Below are positions 8,400 through 17,100 of a stretch of 23,844 nt of DNA, in pieces. The number at the start of each line of letters is the position of its first letter. The first letter of the stretch is position 1. This stretch comes from Candidatus Delongbacteria bacterium. GTDB taxonomy: Bacteria; Delongbacteria; UBA4055. The translations under genes were made by a program, and so were the position numbers. The stretch is taken from NCBI GenBank assembly GCA_027858795.1, contig JAQICF010000089.1:1-23844 (forward strand). The letters run 5' to 3'. The notes under the pieces were generated by a model. The model had not been told where the DNA came from. It saw only the letters and a program-made list of their open reading frames with translations, and made no database searches.

Positions 8400-8611
8400 T
8401 ATTGCGTTTTATGCTTGACTTCGTTCAAATATTCAACGAATTCATCTACATCACCTAAATCATGATTACTACAGGATTCTGCGATCGTTGCAAATTTGTA
8501 AATTTCACAACCAACACAATGCATGTTTTTTTCAATGAAAACGTCTCTAAGAATAGGATATTTCTTAAACACATTTTTAATATAATCTGTTTTTCTAATG
8601 ATGTTTGGCAT
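8399..8611 (-). CDS. DUF1858 small redox-disulfide domain protein
   Basis: A 70-residue protein that is essentially one DUF1858 domain. The hallmark is NMHCVGCEIYKF with the pair C32 and C35, preceded by KNVFKKYPILRDVFIEK and followed by a helix with SCSNHDLGDVDEFVEYL. In other bacteria this domain occurs alone or fused to hybrid-cluster-type or redox proteins. The CxxC suggests a redox or metal role, but no reaction is known. It sits 14 bases after rsmE with a GGGGAGAG ribosome site, and overlaps the next gene by one base. Confidence 0.88.
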   Translation of the reverse strand: MPNIIRKTDYIKNVFKKYPILRDVFIEKNMHCVGCEIYKFATIAESCSNHDLGDVDEFVEYLNEVKHKTQ

Positions 8612-8625
8612 CGCTCTCCCCGATA

Positions 8626-9324
8626 CTAATTTAATACTCTTGATGCAGCTACTATTGCTGCGGTTTCTGCTCTCAGAATTCTTTTATTTAACCTTATAGG
8701 TTTAAAATTATTCTGTGTTAACATTTTTTTCTCTTTATTGGTAAACCCACCTTCGGGTCCAATAGTTATCAGTAATTTAATGTTTTTTTCTTCATAGTCA
8801 ACATTTAATATTTTGCCATCAATGTCAGCAAAGTACTTTTCGTCGAACTCTTGAGTTGAAATCAGTTCATTCAATTCAATATTTGGCTGAATTTTAACAT
8901 CCTTCGTACCACCGCATTGTTTAAGAGCAGATATCATTGTAGCTTGTAATGATTCTGTTTTTGCTTTTGGAAATGAAGTACGATCTGTGATTAAAGGTAT
9001 AAATTGATGTATTCCAATCTCAGTTAATTTCTCGATCAATAGCTTCATCTTAGAAGATTTATTGAGCACAGCAATAGCAATTGCGACCTGCAAATCATTG
9101 TATTCTACGTCAGTTTCAATTCTATCAATAGGTAAAACTGAAAATATTTTTGCAGAACATTCAACTATCTTAGCTTGAAATTTTTCACCAAATCCATTAA
9201 TTATTTCAATGATCTCATTTTCTTTTTTTCTCAAGCTAGTAAATGCATGCCTAATTTCACTAGCATCTTTCAGGTGAATGACCTTATTTATTTCAAGAGG
9301 TCCTTCAAAGTAGAAAGTATTCAT
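8626..9324 (-). CDS. rsmE: 16S rRNA (uracil-1498-N3)-methyltransferase
   Basis: SPOUT-class enzyme that methylates N3 of U1498 in 16S rRNA using S-adenosylmethionine. The small N-terminal PUA-like RNA-binding domain (about 1-75) is followed by the knotted domain. Visible motifs are KLTEIGIHQFIPL (99-111), IGPEGGFTNKE (188-198) and LNKRILRAETAAIVA (212-226), which form the cofactor knot. I chose the ATG at 9324 (232 residues) over the GTG at 9336. The first residues MNTFYFEG fit the usual N-terminus and GGAG lies 11 bases upstream, whereas the GTG has no ribosome site. It is first in the rsmE-DUF1858-prenyl synthase run. The leader between promoter and start carries a small inverted repeat, GTGTCTT-C-AAGACAC (9344-9358), a possible control element. 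Confidence 0.95.
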   Translation of the reverse strand: MNTFYFEGPLEINKVIHLKDASEIRHAFTSLRKKENEIIEIINGFGEKFQAKIVECSAKIFSVLPIDRIETDVEYNDLQVAIAIAVLNKSSKMKLLIEKLTEIGIHQFIPLITDRTSFPKAKTESLQATMISALKQCGGTKDVKIQPNIELNELISTQEFDEKYFADIDGKILNVDYEEKNIKLLITIGPEGGFTNKEKKMLTQNNFKPIRLNKRILRAETAAIVAASRVLN

Positions 9325-9415
9325 TATTTCTAACACTCCATCGGTGTCTTCAAGACACGTATTCTAATATAAATTGAAATCAAGATGTTGTCTATGATTT
9401 ACCTCAGTTCGCTTA

Positions 9416-9444
9416 ATTATAATGAGATATGAGTATATTTTCAA
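9416..9444 (-). promoter_or_regulatory. Sigma70-type promoter for rsmE operon
   Basis: On the minus strand, TTGAAA (9444-9439), a 17-base spacer, then TATAAT (9421-9416). It lies immediately downstream of the tRNA terminator and about 90 bases before the rsmE ATG, so it would start a new transcript after the tRNA gene. Confidence 0.7.
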
Positions 9445-9446
9445 GC

Positions 9447-9480
9447 AAAAAAAAATGAGCCGTAAAACTCATTTTTTTTT
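9447..9480 (-). terminator. Terminator after tRNA-Leu
   Basis: A 13-bp stem (9447-9459 with 9468-9480) with GAG/CTC next to an 8-base loop and A-run/T-run arms. On the minus strand it ends in nine Ts. It begins 2 bases beyond the tRNA 3' end. The arms are symmetric, so it could act in both directions, but only minus-strand genes flank it. Confidence 0.8.
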
Positions 9481-9481
9481 G

Positions 9482-9565
9482 TGCCTTGGGCCGGAATCGA
9501 ACCGGCACAGAGTTGCCCCCGCTGGATTTTGAGTCCAGTGCGTCTACCTATTTCACCACCAAGGC
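9482..9565 (-). tRNA. tRNA-Leu (anticodon CAA)
   Basis: 84 nucleotides folding as a class II tRNA. The acceptor stem pairs GCCTTGG with CCAAGGC and the discriminator base is A. The D arm holds GGTAGAC. The anticodon stem CTGGA/TCCAG encloses the loop CTCAAAA, giving CAA, which reads UUG codons. A long variable arm is built from CGGGGGCAACTCTG. The T arm is GCCGG-TTCGATT-CCGGC. The 3' CCA is not encoded. TTG also appears to serve as a start codon for several genes in this window. Confidence 0.97.
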
Positions 9566-9566
9566 G

Positions 9567-9890
9567 TTCTAACGGTAAAAACTTTGATCTTCTTCGTCGA
9601 TTCATAATATTTTATTCAATCATTTACGTTTGTAAATTCTTTCTCAAAATATTAAGTTCTCCTTGAATATCTTCGCTTTTCCTCGTTATAAATCGGGTCA
9701 TCCGAATTTATTATTTTTTCGTTTTACCAAATTATAGCTATTTCATTGACAGATACAACTTTTTCTGTCGAGGGGGTAAGATAAATACATTTGTTTGAGT
9801 TTGCAAACAGAATCTAACTTCTTAATCTAATCGAATTTTGTAAAATCAGAAAGAAGTTAGATCCTGTATTAGGTTGGGAGTTAAGATTTT
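9567..9890. other. Intergenic region between divergent units
   Basis: About 390 bases separate the tRNA (minus) from the secreted-protein gene (plus); the last part is the promoter. I see no credible gene here. It contains GACAGA/TCTGTC (9748-9753 with 9764-9769), a G-rich stretch AGGGGGTAAG at 9771-9780, the 10-bp palindrome GTTTGCAAAC (9799-9808) and the larger inverted repeat listed separately. I could not find a convincing tRNA promoter by eye. Confidence 0.5.
9807..9867. repeat. Long inverted repeat upstream of secreted-protein promoter
   Basis: Arms ACAG-A-ATCTAACTTCTT (9807-9823) and AAGAAGTTAGAT-C-CTGT (9851-9867) pair over 16 of 17 positions around a 27-base loop. No T-run follows on either strand, so a terminator is unlikely. 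It ends 27 bases before the -35 box at 9894, where an activator or repressor could bind. Confidence 0.65.
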
Positions 9891-9893
9891 GAT

Positions 9894-9922
9894 TTGACAA
9901 ATGAACAAAGATATTATATAAT
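9894..9922 (+). promoter_or_regulatory. Full-consensus sigma70 promoter
   Basis: TTGACA (9894-9899), exactly 17 bases, then TATAAT (9917-9922). Both boxes match the textbook consensus at every position. The start of transcription would be near 9929, giving a leader of about 28 bases before the ATG at 9957, with AGGAAGAG as ribosome site. Confidence 0.85.
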
Positions 9923-9956
9923 CCGTTTAATTAAATAATTATTAGGAAGAGATCAA

Positions 9957-11693
9957 ATGGTAAAAAGCAAAATAATATTATTTTCTATCATGGTATTGAC
10001 TACTTTTATGTATGCAAATCCTTTTTCTACTTCTAAAGATTATTTAAGATTAAATAATTCAGAAAAATCCAATTTTTATGTAGTTAATCCAATTCCTGAT
10101 TTTACAATGTCAAGAGCAAAGACACTTAATGATTCAGAATTAGATTTGTATATTTCAAGTGTGTTCAATCTATTTCCCGATTCAGTCGATATTTTAAACA
10201 TAGAAAATACTTCAATTGTAATTGAAGCTGAAATCTTTCCTCTTGTAGAAGTTGGAAATGAAAGTAATGTACTTGATAGAGTTATAGATTTTTACACAGG
10301 TAATTCTACGGGAAGAACAAATATTACTTTAACTGCTTACGCTGATAGTACCGGTGTTGATTCAGCTTCAGATACTTTTCAAGTCGCTGTTGAAAATGGT
10401 TTTTATCAGTGGAAAGAGGGTGGTTCGAACTATAGTTTTCAACCACAGTACTGTGTAGGAAGTGGTAGTAGTCCATGGAAAGCTGCAGTACATATTTCTT
10501 TAGGAGATGAGAGTTATCTTTTGAAAGAGATCGAATTTGGATTTGCGTTACCGGAAAATGTCAAATGGAAAATAGTTAAATTTGATGAAGTACCAATTGA
10601 CTCAATATTAATCGGAAATTATAAGGATTCTTTAGACGTAAATCCAACATCACCGACTTATCAAGTTATAGATACTAGTTTTACTGAAACTATTTTGACT
10701 GGTGAGATAGCAATTGTATTTTCTTCAGAAGGTAATTTTATGTCTTTGGACCCAAATGCGGAAAGTTCAAATACATGGATCTATAGTGAATCAACTGGAT
10801 GGGCATTGGCAAATAGTTATACTTCAGCATATAATGGGGCTTGGTATGCGGGTATGCAGCTTGAAAAAGTTATTAATCCTGAGGATATTGATTATATTGA
10901 TGAAGGATTTGAAACAGGCACATTCGAACTTGAAAACTGGGATACGAACTGGGAAGTTAAGTATAATAAAGAATCGGATGGGGGTTTGAACGGTACTAAT
11001 CTTGTAGATCCTATACCAACAGAAGAGACATGGGGAATCAATTCTCAGTCTGATTATTTATATTCGGGTCGTTATTCTGCAGCGATCTCATTTGCTTCCC
11101 CTGATTTTAATTGGTTGATATCACCTAGAATGCTGCTTGGCTACGATGATTACTTTCTGAATTTCTGGCTATGGTTTAAGAGTAGTGATTATCCCACTAA
11201 ATTCAATGTTATGATAAATGATAATATCAATGGCTGGGTAAATTTATTGTCTTACGATGGTTCTACTCCTGATAATTTATTTCAGTCAGAAATCGACATT
11301 TCATTATCTGAATATATCGGCAAAATTGTTAGAATAGCATTTGTTACCGAAGATAATGATGGTGACAATGTAGCTGTTGATGATATCAGAATTACATCCC
11401 CAACCGATATTGATTACTTTAAACATCCTATATCAATAGTTCTTGAACAGAATTACCCGAATCCATTTAATCCAACTACAGAGATAAGTTTTACTTTAAA
11501 TCACAATTCGCTTACGAAACTAAGAGTTTTTAATTCCAGCGGAGAGATCGTTAAAACACTGAATGATGGTAATTTAGCGAAAGGTTATCATAGTTTTAAT
11601 TTCGATGGTCGGGATTTGAACTCGGGACTGTATTTTTATCAACTTGAAGCTGATGGAGTTCGATCAACCAAGAAAATGATCTTAATGAAATAA
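9957..11693 (+). CDS. Secreted protein with choice-of-anchor/cleaved-adhesin-like domain and C-terminal sorting domain
   Basis: A 578-residue exported protein. Residues 1-20 are a signal peptide (KSKIILFSIMVLTTFMYA). Residues 21-310 match no family I recognise and look like beta-rich extracellular sequence. About 313-480 resembles the MAM-like choice-of-anchor J/cleaved adhesin fold, with DEGFETGTFELENWDTNW at its start, FNWLISPRM, and IVRIAFVTEDNDGDNVAVDDI at its end. Residues 493-578 form the FCB-type C-terminal sorting domain: LEQNYPNPFNPTTEISF, LRVFNSSGEIVKTL, SGLYFYQLEADG and a final KKMILMK. Such domains direct cargo through the type IX or a related secretion route and are usually cleaved. 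The protein is probably released or surface-attached. Its ligand is unknown. It is a single-gene unit with a very strong predicted promoter. Confidence 0.88.
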   Translation: MVKSKIILFSIMVLTTFMYANPFSTSKDYLRLNNSEKSNFYVVNPIPDFTMSRAKTLNDSELDLYISSVFNLFPDSVDILNIENTSIVIEAEIFPLVEVGNESNVLDRVIDFYTGNSTGRTNITLTAYADSTGVDSASDTFQVAVENGFYQWKEGGSNYSFQPQYCVGSGSSPWKAAVHISLGDESYLLKEIEFGFALPENVKWKIVKFDEVPIDSILIGNYKDSLDVNPTSPTYQVIDTSFTETILTGEIAIVFSSEGNFMSLDPNAESSNTWIYSESTGWALANSYTSAYNGAWYAGMQLEKVINPEDIDYIDEGFETGTFELENWDTNWEVKYNKESDGGLNGTNLVDPIPTEETWGINSQSDYLYSGRYSAAISFASPDFNWLISPRMLLGYDDYFLNFWLWFKSSDYPTKFNVMINDNINGWVNLLSYDGSTPDNLFQSEIDISLSEYIGKIVRIAFVTEDNDGDNVAVDDIRITSPTDIDYFKHPISIVLEQNYPNPFNPTTEISFTLNHNSLTKLRVFNSSGEIVKTLNDGNLAKGYHSFNFDGRDLNSGLYFYQLEADGVRSTKKMILMK

Positions 11694-11720
11694 GATTAAG
11701 TTCATCCCAATATAAATAGA

Positions 11721-11748
11721 TTGCAAAAGTAATTTATTTTTTTATATT
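11721..11748 (+). promoter_or_regulatory. Possible serS promoter
   Basis: TTGCAA (11721-11726), 16 bases, then TATATT (11743-11748), 33 bases before the serS ATG. There is no terminator-like hairpin between the previous gene and this point, so read-through is also possible. Confidence 0.4.
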
Positions 11749-11781
11749 TCAAGCCATAAATACAATTAATTGGAGCATATA

Positions 11782-13047
11782 ATGTTAGATATTAGATATA
11801 TCAGAGAAAAACCTGATGAAGTTAAAAAAAGGTTAGAGTCAAAAAATACTGTAATAGATATTGATAAACTTTTAGAACTTGATATTGCAAGAAGAGATCT
11901 ACTCGGTGAAGTAGAACAGCTAAAAGCTGAAAGAAATAAAGCTACTCAAATGATCGCTCAGCTGAAAAGAGATAAGCAGGATGCTTCAGGCCCAATTAAA
12001 GAGACAAGAGAAATTGGTGACAAGATCTCAGTTCTAGATGGTCAGGTAAGAGAGGTAGAATTTGGGATAAGAGATATTATGATGACGATTCCGAATTTAC
12101 CTCATAATTCCGTACCAGTAGGTAAAAGCGAGAAAGAAAATGTCACTGTGAAAGAAATCGGTGAAAAGAGAATTTTTTCATTTAAGCCTAAAGACCATCT
12201 TGAACTTGTTGAAAAATTAGAGATTATTGATTTTAAACGTGGAAGTAGGATGTCAGGTTCTGGTTTTCCTATATATATGGGCAAGGGAGCAACTTTAGAA
12301 AGAGCTTTAATAAACTATATGCTTAATTATCATATTGCGGATGGATATAAAGAAATAATGCCTCCTATCATGGCTTTACAATCTGCTATGGAAGGAACTT
12401 CACAGTTACCAAAGTTGAAAGATGATATGTATTACAGTGAAAGAGATGAGATGTATCTTGTACCAACAGGTGAAGTAACGATCACAAATATTCACAGAGA
12501 AGAAATGCTTTCTGATACTGAATTACCAATCTATTATACGGGATATACACCTTGTTTTAGAAGAGAAGCTGGTAGTTATGGCAAGGATAACAAAGGTATC
12601 ATAAGAACACATCAGTTTAATAAAGTTGAGATGGTTAAATTCGTTAAACCTGAAACTTCATATGATGAACTAGAAGATTTGGTTAAACGAGTTGAAAGAA
12701 TGCTTGGAGAATTAAAGATACCTTACAGAGTTTTAGAACTTTGCACTGGGGACTTAAGCTTTGGAGCAGCTAAATGCTATGATATTGAAACATGGTCACC
12801 GGCAGAAGATAAATATCTTGAAGCATCTTCATGTAGTAACTTTGAGGATTTTCAGGCAAGAAGAATGAATACACGTTTTAGACCTGAACCAAAAGCAAAG
12901 CCTGAATTTATACATACATTGAATGGAAGCGGGTTGGCAACATCAAGATTGATGGTCTCATTGTTGGAGCATTATCAGAATGAAGATGGTAGTATTACCG
13001 TTCCGGAGGTTCTGAGAAAATACACAGGATTTGATATAATAAAATAA
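11782..13047 (+). CDS. serS: Seryl-tRNA synthetase
   Basis: Class II aminoacyl-tRNA synthetase that charges tRNA-Ser (and tRNA-Sec where present) with serine; a cytoplasmic dimer. The protein is 421 residues, the normal length. An N-terminal antiparallel coiled-coil arm (about 25-105) contacts the long variable arm of tRNA-Ser. The catalytic core follows, with TGE at 229-231, motif 2 CFRREAGSYGKDNKGIIRTHQF (starting 258) and motif 3 NGSGLATSRL (381-390). I chose the ATG at 11782 because MLDIRYIREKPDEVKKRL is the usual N-terminus and GGAG lies 6 bases before it; a TTG at 11770 would add four residues. It converges with xthA. Confidence 0.97.
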   Translation: MLDIRYIREKPDEVKKRLESKNTVIDIDKLLELDIARRDLLGEVEQLKAERNKATQMIAQLKRDKQDASGPIKETREIGDKISVLDGQVREVEFGIRDIMMTIPNLPHNSVPVGKSEKENVTVKEIGEKRIFSFKPKDHLELVEKLEIIDFKRGSRMSGSGFPIYMGKGATLERALINYMLNYHIADGYKEIMPPIMALQSAMEGTSQLPKLKDDMYYSERDEMYLVPTGEVTITNIHREEMLSDTELPIYYTGYTPCFRREAGSYGKDNKGIIRTHQFNKVEMVKFVKPETSYDELEDLVKRVERMLGELKIPYRVLELCTGDLSFGAAKCYDIETWSPAEDKYLEASSCSNFEDFQARRMNTRFRPEPKAKPEFIHTLNGSGLATSRLMVSLLEHYQNEDGSITVPEVLRKYTGFDIIK

Positions 13048-13054
13048 CGATGTT

Positions 13055-13082
13055 GTAGGGGTCGCAGATCTGCGACCCCTAC
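13055..13082. repeat. Perfect 28-bp palindrome between convergent serS and xthA
   Basis: GTAGGGGTCGCAGA (13055-13068) is followed directly by its exact reverse complement (13069-13082). It is GC-rich in an AT-rich setting and shares GTAGGGGTCG with the element at 13938 and GTAGGGG with the ends of the hairpins at 3246-3331. It sits 7 bases after the serS stop and 9 bases after the xthA stop. No T-run follows, so if it stops transcription it does so without a classical tail. Confidence 0.85.
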
Positions 13083-13091
13083 GAATAATTA

Positions 13092-13856
13092 TTATAGATC
13101 TAATTCCACTACTACAGGACAATGATCAGAGCCTAATACATCTCCCAAAATATATGCATCCTTAACTTTTCCGAAGAATTCTTCATTTACAAAATGATAG
13201 TCTATTCTCCATCCAGCATTGTTCTTTCTGGCATTGAAGCGATAACTCCACCAGGAATATTCAACTTTCTCTGGAAATAATTTTCTAAAAGTATCGATAT
13301 AGCCCGTTTTTACAAATTTATCCATCCATTCTCTTTCAATAGGAAGGAAGCCGGATCTTTTCTCGTTCGCTTTAGGATTTTTTAGATCAATTGGAAAATG
13401 AGCAGTATTATAATCTCCACAGATCACGAGGTTTATTCCTTTAGATCTAATCTTTTCGCAGTGGTCAAGTATTGCATCGTAAAATCTTAACTTATAATCA
13501 AGTCTTGTATCATTCATTTGTCCATTAGGGAAATATATGTTTAACAGTGTAAAGTCCTTAAATTCAGCTTGGACGATCCTTCCTTCATTGTCGAATTCCT
13601 CAATACCTATGCCATGCGTAACATTTTTGGGTTTAATCTTTGAGTAAACTGCTGTCCCGCTGTAACCTTTTTTCACAGCAAAAGAAAAATATGAATGATA
13701 ACCTTGTCTATTTCTCATTTCATCTTCCAGCTGATCATCCTGAATCTTAGTTTCCTGAAGGCATAAAATGTCAGGTTTTTCAGAATCGAACCAATCAAAT
13801 AAACCCTTTTTTGCAGCTGCTCTTATACCGTTTACGTTGAAAGAATAAATTTTCAT
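13092..13856 (-). CDS. xthA: Exodeoxyribonuclease III (AP endonuclease)
   Basis: Base-excision repair enzyme that cuts DNA at abasic sites and removes 3' blocks; Mg-dependent, EEP phosphatase-like fold. The 254 residues carry all the catalytic blocks: NVNGIRAA (8-15), LQETK with E35, YFPNG with Y108, GDYNTAH with D148 and N150, the SWWSYRFNARKNNAGWRIDY region (201-220) and GSDHCPV with D244 and H245. The ribosome site AGGA lies 7 bases before the ATG. It is a single-gene minus-strand unit between two GTAGGGG repeats. Confidence 0.97.
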   Translation of the reverse strand: MKIYSFNVNGIRAAAKKGLFDWFDSEKPDILCLQETKIQDDQLEDEMRNRQGYHSYFSFAVKKGYSGTAVYSKIKPKNVTHGIGIEEFDNEGRIVQAEFKDFTLLNIYFPNGQMNDTRLDYKLRFYDAILDHCEKIRSKGINLVICGDYNTAHFPIDLKNPKANEKRSGFLPIEREWMDKFVKTGYIDTFRKLFPEKVEYSWWSYRFNARKNNAGWRIDYHFVNEEFFGKVKDAYILGDVLGSDHCPVVVELDL

Positions 13857-13937
13857 AGATATTCCTGTTATTAGATTATCTAAAAATTAAGGATTAATTA
13901 AACAAAAGGCAAAAATTAAAAAACAATTAACAAAACC

Positions 13938-13963
13938 GTAGGGGTCGATTTCTTTTCGACCCC
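13938..13963. repeat. GTAGGGGTCG hairpin repeat upstream of xthA
   Basis: GGGGTCGA (13941-13948) pairs with TCGACCCC (13956-13963) around the loop TTTCTTT. Its left end GTAGGGGTCG equals the left half of the palindrome at 13055; the right end lacks the matching TAC. It lies within the 283 bases between the divergent xthA and restriction-modification genes. The rest of that gap holds only AT-rich sequence and the promoter at 14063. Confidence 0.75.
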
Positions 13964-14062
13964 AAAACGAATAAAAACATAAAAAATTTTTACAGGAAGT
14001 TGGGAAGATAAGGAAGGGAAAGTAAAAATATGATGGGAAAACATAATATTATACTTTTATCG

Positions 14063-14091
14063 TTGAAATACATTCTATATAAGTATATATT
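14063..14091 (+). promoter_or_regulatory. Probable promoter of the restriction-modification operon
   Basis: TTGAAA (14063-14068), a 17-base spacer, then TATATT (14086-14091). Transcription would begin near 14098, leaving a leader of about 42 bases. GGAG (14131-14134) is the ribosome site for the ATG at 14140. Confidence 0.6.
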
Positions 14092-14139
14092 CTAATTTAT
14101 AATTACCCAACCGTTATAGATTAAAATATCGGAGTTTAG

Positions 14140-17100
14140 ATGTCTTTGAACATATTGAAACCTAAGCAGGCATTGAATAAGGCTTATTTAAAGGTTAAAC
14201 CTACAAGAGATGAGATTGAATTATTTAAGAAAAATCTTTTAACACTATTAGATAAGATCGATGTAAAGGAAAGTGAGGAACACGCAAAGAATAATGTGCG
14301 TGATTTTCTGTTGGATACATATTACAAAGGTTCTTATGAAATAAACACTAAAGAGAGAAATGATCTTGTTATTCATAGTGATAAAACTTCAAAGTCTTCT
14401 GTAAGTGTTATTATTGAAGCTAAAAGACCTTCTAATAAAGCTGAATTTCCGACTAAAGATAATCTCAATGTTAAAGCTATGCAGGAACTTGTTCTTTATT
14501 ATCTCAGGGAAAGATTAGGTAAGGAACAAAATAATGATATAAGGCATTTGATAATTACAAACGGCTACGAATGGTTTATATTTGACGGAAAAGAATTTTA
14601 CAAATATTTTTACGAGAAAACGGAATTACTTAAAGAATACAAAGCTTGGGATGACGGGCAGAAGGACAGTAGTTCTACCGATATGTTCTACAGAGATATT
14701 GCAAAGAAGTATATTGAAGAGATAAAAGAAGAAATTCCTTTTACATATTTTAATATTTCCGAATTTGATGCTATTTTGAAGAACAATAATTTAGAAGATG
14801 ATAAAAAACTTATTACTCTTTTTAAAATTTTGTCTCCTGCACATCTTTTGAAGCAGTCTTTTACAAATGACAGTAATACCTTAGATAAAAATTTCTATCA
14901 TGAATTACTTCATATTATCGGACTTGAAGAGGTTAAGGTTAAAAGTAAGAAGATCATCCGCAGAAAAGAAAAGGCTGATGATGGTTCTCTGATAGAGAAT
15001 ACGATCAATATTCTTAAAGTTGAAGACAGGTTACATAAGATCGATAATCCCAGAAATTTCGGTGAAACCCGTGAAGAGCAGTATTTTGGAGTAGCTTTGG
15101 AGCTTTGTATTACATGGGTAAACAGGATATTATTTTTAAAGCTACTGGAAGCTCAATTATTAAAATATTTCAAAGGTGATAAAGAGTATAAATTTCTTTC
15201 TTTTGACAATATTGGGAATTATGATGCTCTTAATAAACTTTTCTTTCAAGTACTTGCCATTAAACCAGATAGCAGAAGTGGTTCTGTGAAAGAAAAATTC
15301 GCAAAAGTCCCATACCTGAACAGTTCTCTGTTCGAGATCAATCATCTTGAGGACGATACTATCCGCATTAACAGCCTTGAAGATGATCCTGTAATTCCGA
15401 TTATTTCAAAAACTGTTCTGAAAATTAAAGACAAAAAGAGAGCTGGCAATATTAATGCTCTTAAATATCTTTTCGATTTTCTTGAAGCTTATGATTTCAG
15501 TTCTGAAGGTTCTGAAGATATTCAGGAAGAGAGTAAGACTCTTATCAATGCATCAGTTCTCGGTTTGATCTTTGAGAAGATTAACGGTTATAAGGATGGC
15601 TCGTTCTTTACTCCGGGTTTTATTACGATGTATATGGCAAAAGAGACTATCAGAAGAGCGGTTATCCAGAAATTTAATGATGAATTCAAGCTTGATATTT
15701 CTGATTTTGACGAACTGAAGAATTTTGTCGGTTCACCTTATAAAAAAGAAGATATTCTTAAATATAACGGAGTTATTAACTCTCTAAAAATTTGTGATCC
15801 TGCAGTTGGTTCAGGTCATTTTCTTGTTTCTGCTTTGAATGAGATTATTGCGGTTAAATCGGAGCTTAATATTCTTTCTGATGAACATGGCTCAATGCTG
15901 AGTCATTACAAAGCATTTGTTGAGAATGATGAGCTAATACTTGCTAATAAAAACACCGATGATCTTTTTGAATATATTCCGGGAAAAGAGGATAGTCAGA
16001 AAATTCAGGAAGCTCTTTTTCATGAAAAGCAGACTATTATTGAAAGCTGCTTATTTGGTGTTGATATTAACCATAATTCAGTGAAGATCTGTCGTTTAAG
16101 GCTCTGGATAGAGCTTTTAAAGAATGCTTACTACACAAAAGAAAGTAAATATAGCGAACTTGAAACTCTGCCTAATATTGATATCAATATCAAATGCGGA
16201 AATTCACTTGTAAGTAGGTTCGATCTTGATGCGGATTTGAAAAGAATATTGAAAAATAAAGATATAAAAATTAAAGACTATCGAGAAGCAATTATATCTT
16301 ATCAGAATGCTAAATCAAAAAAAGATAAAAGAAATTTAGAAGAATACATAAAAACATTAAAAGAGAAATTAAGTGAAGGTATTTTAGTTAATAGTAAAGA
16401 TCAAAAAGATTTAGATAGTAAGAAAAAGAAATTCCATGATAAATATGAAGTCGATAGATTAATCGATGTTAATTTAACTACAAAACAAAAGAAAATTGAG
16501 CAAAAAGAGAAGAAAAAAGCTTTAGATGAAATTAAAGAGTTAGAGACTAAGATATTAGATATAAAAGAAGGTGTTATTTATAAGAATGCTTTTGAATGGA
16601 GGTTTGAATTTCCTGAAGTGTTGGATGAAAAAGGGAATTTTGTGGGGTTTGATGTTGTGATCGGGAATCCGCCATATATTAGGCAGGAAGAATTGGGTGA
16701 GCTGAAAAAATATCTTGAAAATAAATATCAGGTGTATGCTGGAACGGCTGATTTGTTAGTTTATTTCTTTGAATTATCGTTTAGAATAATGAAAAGTAAT
16801 GCTGATTTCTGTATGATCACTTCAAACAAATTCGTAAAAGCCAATTATGGGAAAAAGCTCAGAAGCTATTTAATGAATTTTCAAATTCATAATATAATTG
16901 ATTTTGGGGAATTACCTGTTTTTGAAGAAGCCGCTACATTTCCAGCTATCTTTCAAATTCAGAAAAAAATTAAAATGCAATCAGTTAAGTTTCTTCAGGT
17001 TAAAACGCTCAAATTTGATTCTCTAGTAGGTGAAGTAGAAAAACTCGGAGAAGACTTGCCAAATGAAGCTTTTACAAAAGAGTTTTGGAATCTTTCAAGT

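Noticed and set aside
9481..9666. Plus-strand open frame beginning MPWAGIEPAQSCPR
   Set aside because: It is antisense to tRNA-Leu; the WAGIEPA-type peptide is a known artefact of reading tRNA genes backwards.
14030..14095. Open frame of 21 codons with a hydrophobic product ahead of the restriction gene
   Set aside because: It overlaps the likely promoter at 14063-14091, is very short and is composed of the AT-rich codons expected by chance.
9482..14139. tRNA-Leu as integration site for the accessory region
   Set aside because: The accessory genes lie over 4 kb from the 5' side of the tRNA with serS and xthA between, and I found no repeat of the tRNA 3' end near them.
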